NCBI RefSeq assembly: GCF_001939115.1
Contig: NZ_MQTZ01000041.1
Location: 1-64,000 of the forward strand
Source: Leptolyngbya sp. 'hensonii'
GTDB lineage: Bacteria > Cyanobacteriota > Cyanobacteriia > GCF-001939115
Direction of reading: 5' to 3'
Length of the DNA: 64,000 bases
Shown here: positions 61,774 to 64,000 of the stretch, one piece after another
Position numbering within the stretch: position 1 is the first letter of the stretch
Layout: every line of letters starts with the position of its first letter
Program-made: the position numbers and the translations under genes
The notes under the pieces: model-generated
Database searches by the model: none
What the model was told of the DNA's origin: nothing
Seen by the model: only the letters and a program-made list of their open reading frames with translations

Positions 61774-62718
61774 ATGAAACCTCAGATTAGCGTCATCATT
61801 TGCACCCACAATCCCTGGTTGGCCTATCTCAATCAGGTTTTATCAGCTCTTCAGGGGCAAACGTTGCCCGTTCAGCAATGGGAACTGATTGTTGTCGATA
61901 ATGCCAGTGCTCAATCCCTGGCCTCCCGAATCGATCTGAGCTGGCATCCCGCTGCCCGTCTGGTGCGGGAAGAGCGCCTGGGACTCACTGCAGCCCGCTT
62001 GAGCGGATTCCAGGCAGCCAGGGGTGACCTGTTGGTCTATGTAGATGACGACAACGTGTTGGACGCAAACTATCTGACCCAGGTGTTGCAAATTTTCACT
62101 GAATTTGAGGGACTGGGAGCGATCGGGGGCAAATCCTTACCCGAATTTGAAGTGGCCCCCAAACCCTGGGTCTCAGAATTCTATAAAGTTCTGGCCTTGC
62201 GAGATTTTGGGGATGAACCCTTGGTTCATATGGGTAGCTTTGGGACTTTGTCCCAGAATACCTATCCTGATTTTGCCCCGGCTGGCATTGGGCTGGCGGT
62301 GAGACGGCAGGCTTTTCTCTCCTACACCCAATGGGTGACAGCCGATTGCCGTCGCCTCGCCCTGGGTCGCACTGGCAACCAGCTCACTTCTGGGGAAGAC
62401 AACGACATTATTCTGACCTTGTTGAATGCGGGTTGGGGGGTGGGCTATTTTCCCCAACTGCAGCTCAAGCATCTGATTCCCGCCCGCCGATTGCAGCGAG
62501 ACTACCTGGGACAACTGAATCGGGCAGCCTGCCGTTCCTGGGTTCGGGTTATGGATATTCATGGCATTCGCGTCTGGCAGAAAATCCCTTCCTCCACCCT
62601 CGTTCTGCGGAAAGCGAAGGCATTTTTTGCGTATCGGGCCTGGCAGGATGCTGCTGCCTATGTTCACTGGCAGGGTGCCTGCGGCACCTTTGAAGGATTG
62701 GCCAGTTTGTCGAATTAG
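61774..62718 (+). CDS. Family 2 glycosyltransferase, HpsE-like
   Basis: 314 residues. GT-A fold: ISVIICTHNPWLAYLNQVL, IVVDNASAQSL, GLTAARLSGFQAARGDLLVY and VDDDNVLDANYL (metal-binding DxD). GKSLPEFEVAPKPWV and the TSGEDNDIILTLLNAGWGVG segment resemble the hormogonium-polysaccharide enzyme HpsE of filamentous cyanobacteria. That similarity is from memory. Cytoplasmic, possibly peripheral. The next two genes are also glycosyltransferase-like, so this is the start of a polysaccharide locus that continues past the window. Confidence 0.78.
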   Translation: MKPQISVIICTHNPWLAYLNQVLSALQGQTLPVQQWELIVVDNASAQSLASRIDLSWHPAARLVREERLGLTAARLSGFQAARGDLLVYVDDDNVLDANYLTQVLQIFTEFEGLGAIGGKSLPEFEVAPKPWVSEFYKVLALRDFGDEPLVHMGSFGTLSQNTYPDFAPAGIGLAVRRQAFLSYTQWVTADCRRLALGRTGNQLTSGEDNDIILTLLNAGWGVGYFPQLQLKHLIPARRLQRDYLGQLNRAACRSWVRVMDIHGIRVWQKIPSSTLVLRKAKAFFAYRAWQDAAAYVHWQGACGTFEGLASLSN

Positions 62719-62750
62719 TCATTGCCCACTTGTCATCAGCAGGAATTCCT

Positions 62751-63707
62751 ATGTACGCAGTCGCAAAACAATTTCATCTCGGTCGGGTGGCTTACTGGTC
62801 TTTCCACTATCCCAAAGGGGTCATCCAGCGCACCTTTCGTCGTGACCCCATTCGCAGATCGTTCGATGAAAAGGCCCGCCAGCAAATGGAAGCCACCGCC
62901 TATTCTCTGACTCCCATTACGCTGGCGTCTGGTCCCGATACTCCCGAAATCCATTTCCTCACCGGCGCTGGTTTCTGGTATCAAACCTGCTTCTGTGCTT
63001 ATTCCATGATGCAGCAGGCCGATCGGTATTTGCGTCCGGTGATTTACGATGACGGTTCCCTGGAACAGGTCCATCAGGCGGCGATCCAGCGTCTGTTTCC
63101 GGATGTCAGAATCCTGCAACGGCGGGAAATTGAGGCCCGCCTGAATCAGTGGCTACCGTTGCAAAAATTTCCCTGGCTGCGATCACGCCGATTAGCCTAT
63201 CCCCAACTGCGGAAGCTGACGGACATCCATGTGGGTTCCCAGGGCTGGAAGCTAGTGCTGGACTCGGACATGCTCTTCTTCCAGCCTCCTACGCTCCTGC
63301 TGGATTGGTTAGAATCCCCGCAACACCCCTGCCATATGGTTGATGTGGAAAATGCCTATGGCTACTCCGAGCAACTGATGACCGCTCTGGCCGGTAGTCC
63401 CATTCCTGATTTGGTCAATGTGGGGGTCTGCGGCTTGCAGAGCGAGGCGATCGATTGGGAAGAAATGGAATTCTGGTGCAAAACCCTGATCGAGCAAGAA
63501 GGCTCCCATTATTACCAGGAGCAGGCACTTACAGCCATGTTGATGGCCCGTTATCCCCGTAAGGTTGCCCCGGCTGCTCAGTACCAGGTGCTTCCGAGTC
63601 GTCGAGAGGTAATGCGCCCTACTGCAACCCTGCATCACTACGTGGCTGATTCCAAACCCTGGTATTTCCGGTATGGCTGGCGTCATGCCGTGGGGATGCC
63701 TGTGTAG
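62751..63707 (+). CDS. Glycosyltransferase-like protein, hps-locus type
   Basis: 318 residues from ATG 62751, behind AGGAATTCCT. A GT-A-like core is suggested by WYQTCFCAYSMMQQADRYLR, GWKLVLDSDMLFFQPPTLLL (a DSD metal motif near residue 175) and DLVNVGVCGLQSEAIDWEEM. I recall a family of this form standing beside hps genes in Nostoc (named after loci Npun_R2821/R2822). Sugar and acceptor are unknown. It follows the HpsE-like gene by 32 bases and precedes another GT2 gene by 51. Confidence 0.68.
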   Translation: MYAVAKQFHLGRVAYWSFHYPKGVIQRTFRRDPIRRSFDEKARQQMEATAYSLTPITLASGPDTPEIHFLTGAGFWYQTCFCAYSMMQQADRYLRPVIYDDGSLEQVHQAAIQRLFPDVRILQRREIEARLNQWLPLQKFPWLRSRRLAYPQLRKLTDIHVGSQGWKLVLDSDMLFFQPPTLLLDWLESPQHPCHMVDVENAYGYSEQLMTALAGSPIPDLVNVGVCGLQSEAIDWEEMEFWCKTLIEQEGSHYYQEQALTAMLMARYPRKVAPAAQYQVLPSRREVMRPTATLHHYVADSKPWYFRYGWRHAVGMPV

Positions 63708-63758
63708 AACCTCTTCTCTTTGTACACCGTTACAAACTTGCTTCTCTGGAGAGTTGGT

Positions 63759-64000
63759 ATGCGTCCTCTCGTTTCTGTCCTGATTCCCTGCTATAACGCC
63801 GATCGCTGGTTAGCCCGCACCCTGAAGTCGGTCCTGGCCCAGTCCTGGAACAAACTCGAAATCATCGTCGTGGATGATGGCTCGACAGATAACAGTTTGA
63901 CGATCGCCCGATCCTTTGCGTCCTCATCGGTTGCTGTTCTCTCCCAGGTCAATCAAGGGGCCAGCGCAGCTCGTAATCGGGCCTTGCAAGTAGCTCAGGG
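63759..64000 (+). CDS. Family 2 glycosyltransferase, partial (cut by window end)
   Basis: ATG 63759 follows TGGAGAGT. The visible 80 residues begin MRPLVSVLIPCYNADRWLAR and continue IIVVDDGSTDNSLTIA and NQGASAARNRALQVAQ, the classical GT2 opening with the nucleotide-sugar DDGSTD motif. The acceptor domain is outside the window. It is the third glycosyltransferase in the rightward cluster. Confidence 0.92.
   Translation, partial: MRPLVSVLIPCYNADRWLARTLKSVLAQSWNKLEIIVVDDGSTDNSLTIARSFASSSVAVLSQVNQGASAARNRALQVAQ

Noticed and set aside
1-64000. CRISPR array
   Set aside because: No set of regularly spaced identical repeats; only the 19-bp tandem at 28081 and the palindromic repeat at 25905.

Overview
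The window is chromosomal DNA from a cyanobacterium, probably a filamentous, non-heterocystous, Leptolyngbya-like one (inference). The evidence is the frequent HIP1 octamer GCGATCGC in and between genes, a set of families largely confined to cyanobacteria (cyanoexosortase A and its partner, a Ycf37-like TPR protein, DUF2949, ComFB, a UPF0284/CobT-like protein), and an FtsH of cyanobacterial type. Coding density is high, with many tail-to-tail gene pairs only 2-10 bases apart. No tRNA, rRNA or CRISPR array was recognised.

Layout. 1-530: right end of an ISKra4-like insertion sequence whose transposase is split by a -1 shift at T TTT TTA, followed by AT-rich non-coding DNA to 1172. 1173-6223: an MFS transporter, then three genes that look like an orphan VirB2-VirB3-VirB4 module. 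6233-9976: VanW-like protein, FtsX and a REC-PAS-histidine kinase. 9985-13039: small protein, Ycf37-like TPR protein, and a leftward pgsA-rpmI-rplT-solute-binding-protein run. 13318-19207: a sugar phosphotransferase, then a 936-residue acidic repeat protein whose 3' end runs through A10 into an Hsp70-like reading frame that lacks any ordinary start codon. 19705-25720: Crp-type regulator, DUF2232, CobT-like protein, lipoprotein and ComFB. 25721-26342: a non-coding stretch with a probable 160-bp MITE.

26343-34937: ferredoxin-type aldo/keto reductase, bifunctional nuclease, riboflavin synthase, an RmlD-like reductase, then a signalling group (FHA-GAF-adenylate cyclase, secreted protein, Ser/Thr kinase). 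35316-43123: an extracellular polysaccharide and protein-sorting block (HD-GYP response regulator, Wzc-like tyrosine kinase, Wza-like exporter, cyanoexosortase A with its partner, and a DegT/DnrJ aminotransferase). 43285-61578: mostly housekeeping and envelope genes (Zn-alcohol dehydrogenase, FtsH, SH3b proteins, dnaX, recJ, fni, sppA). 61774-64000: three glycosyltransferases resembling the hormogonium-polysaccharide type; the last is cut by the window end.

The most unusual points are the apparent frameshift fusion of the acidic repeat protein with the Hsp70-like protein, the orphan VirB2/3/4-like trio, and an IS end whose terminal sequence recurs on a MITE-like element 25 kb away. All functional calls come from reading motifs and from memory of the families; no database search was run.
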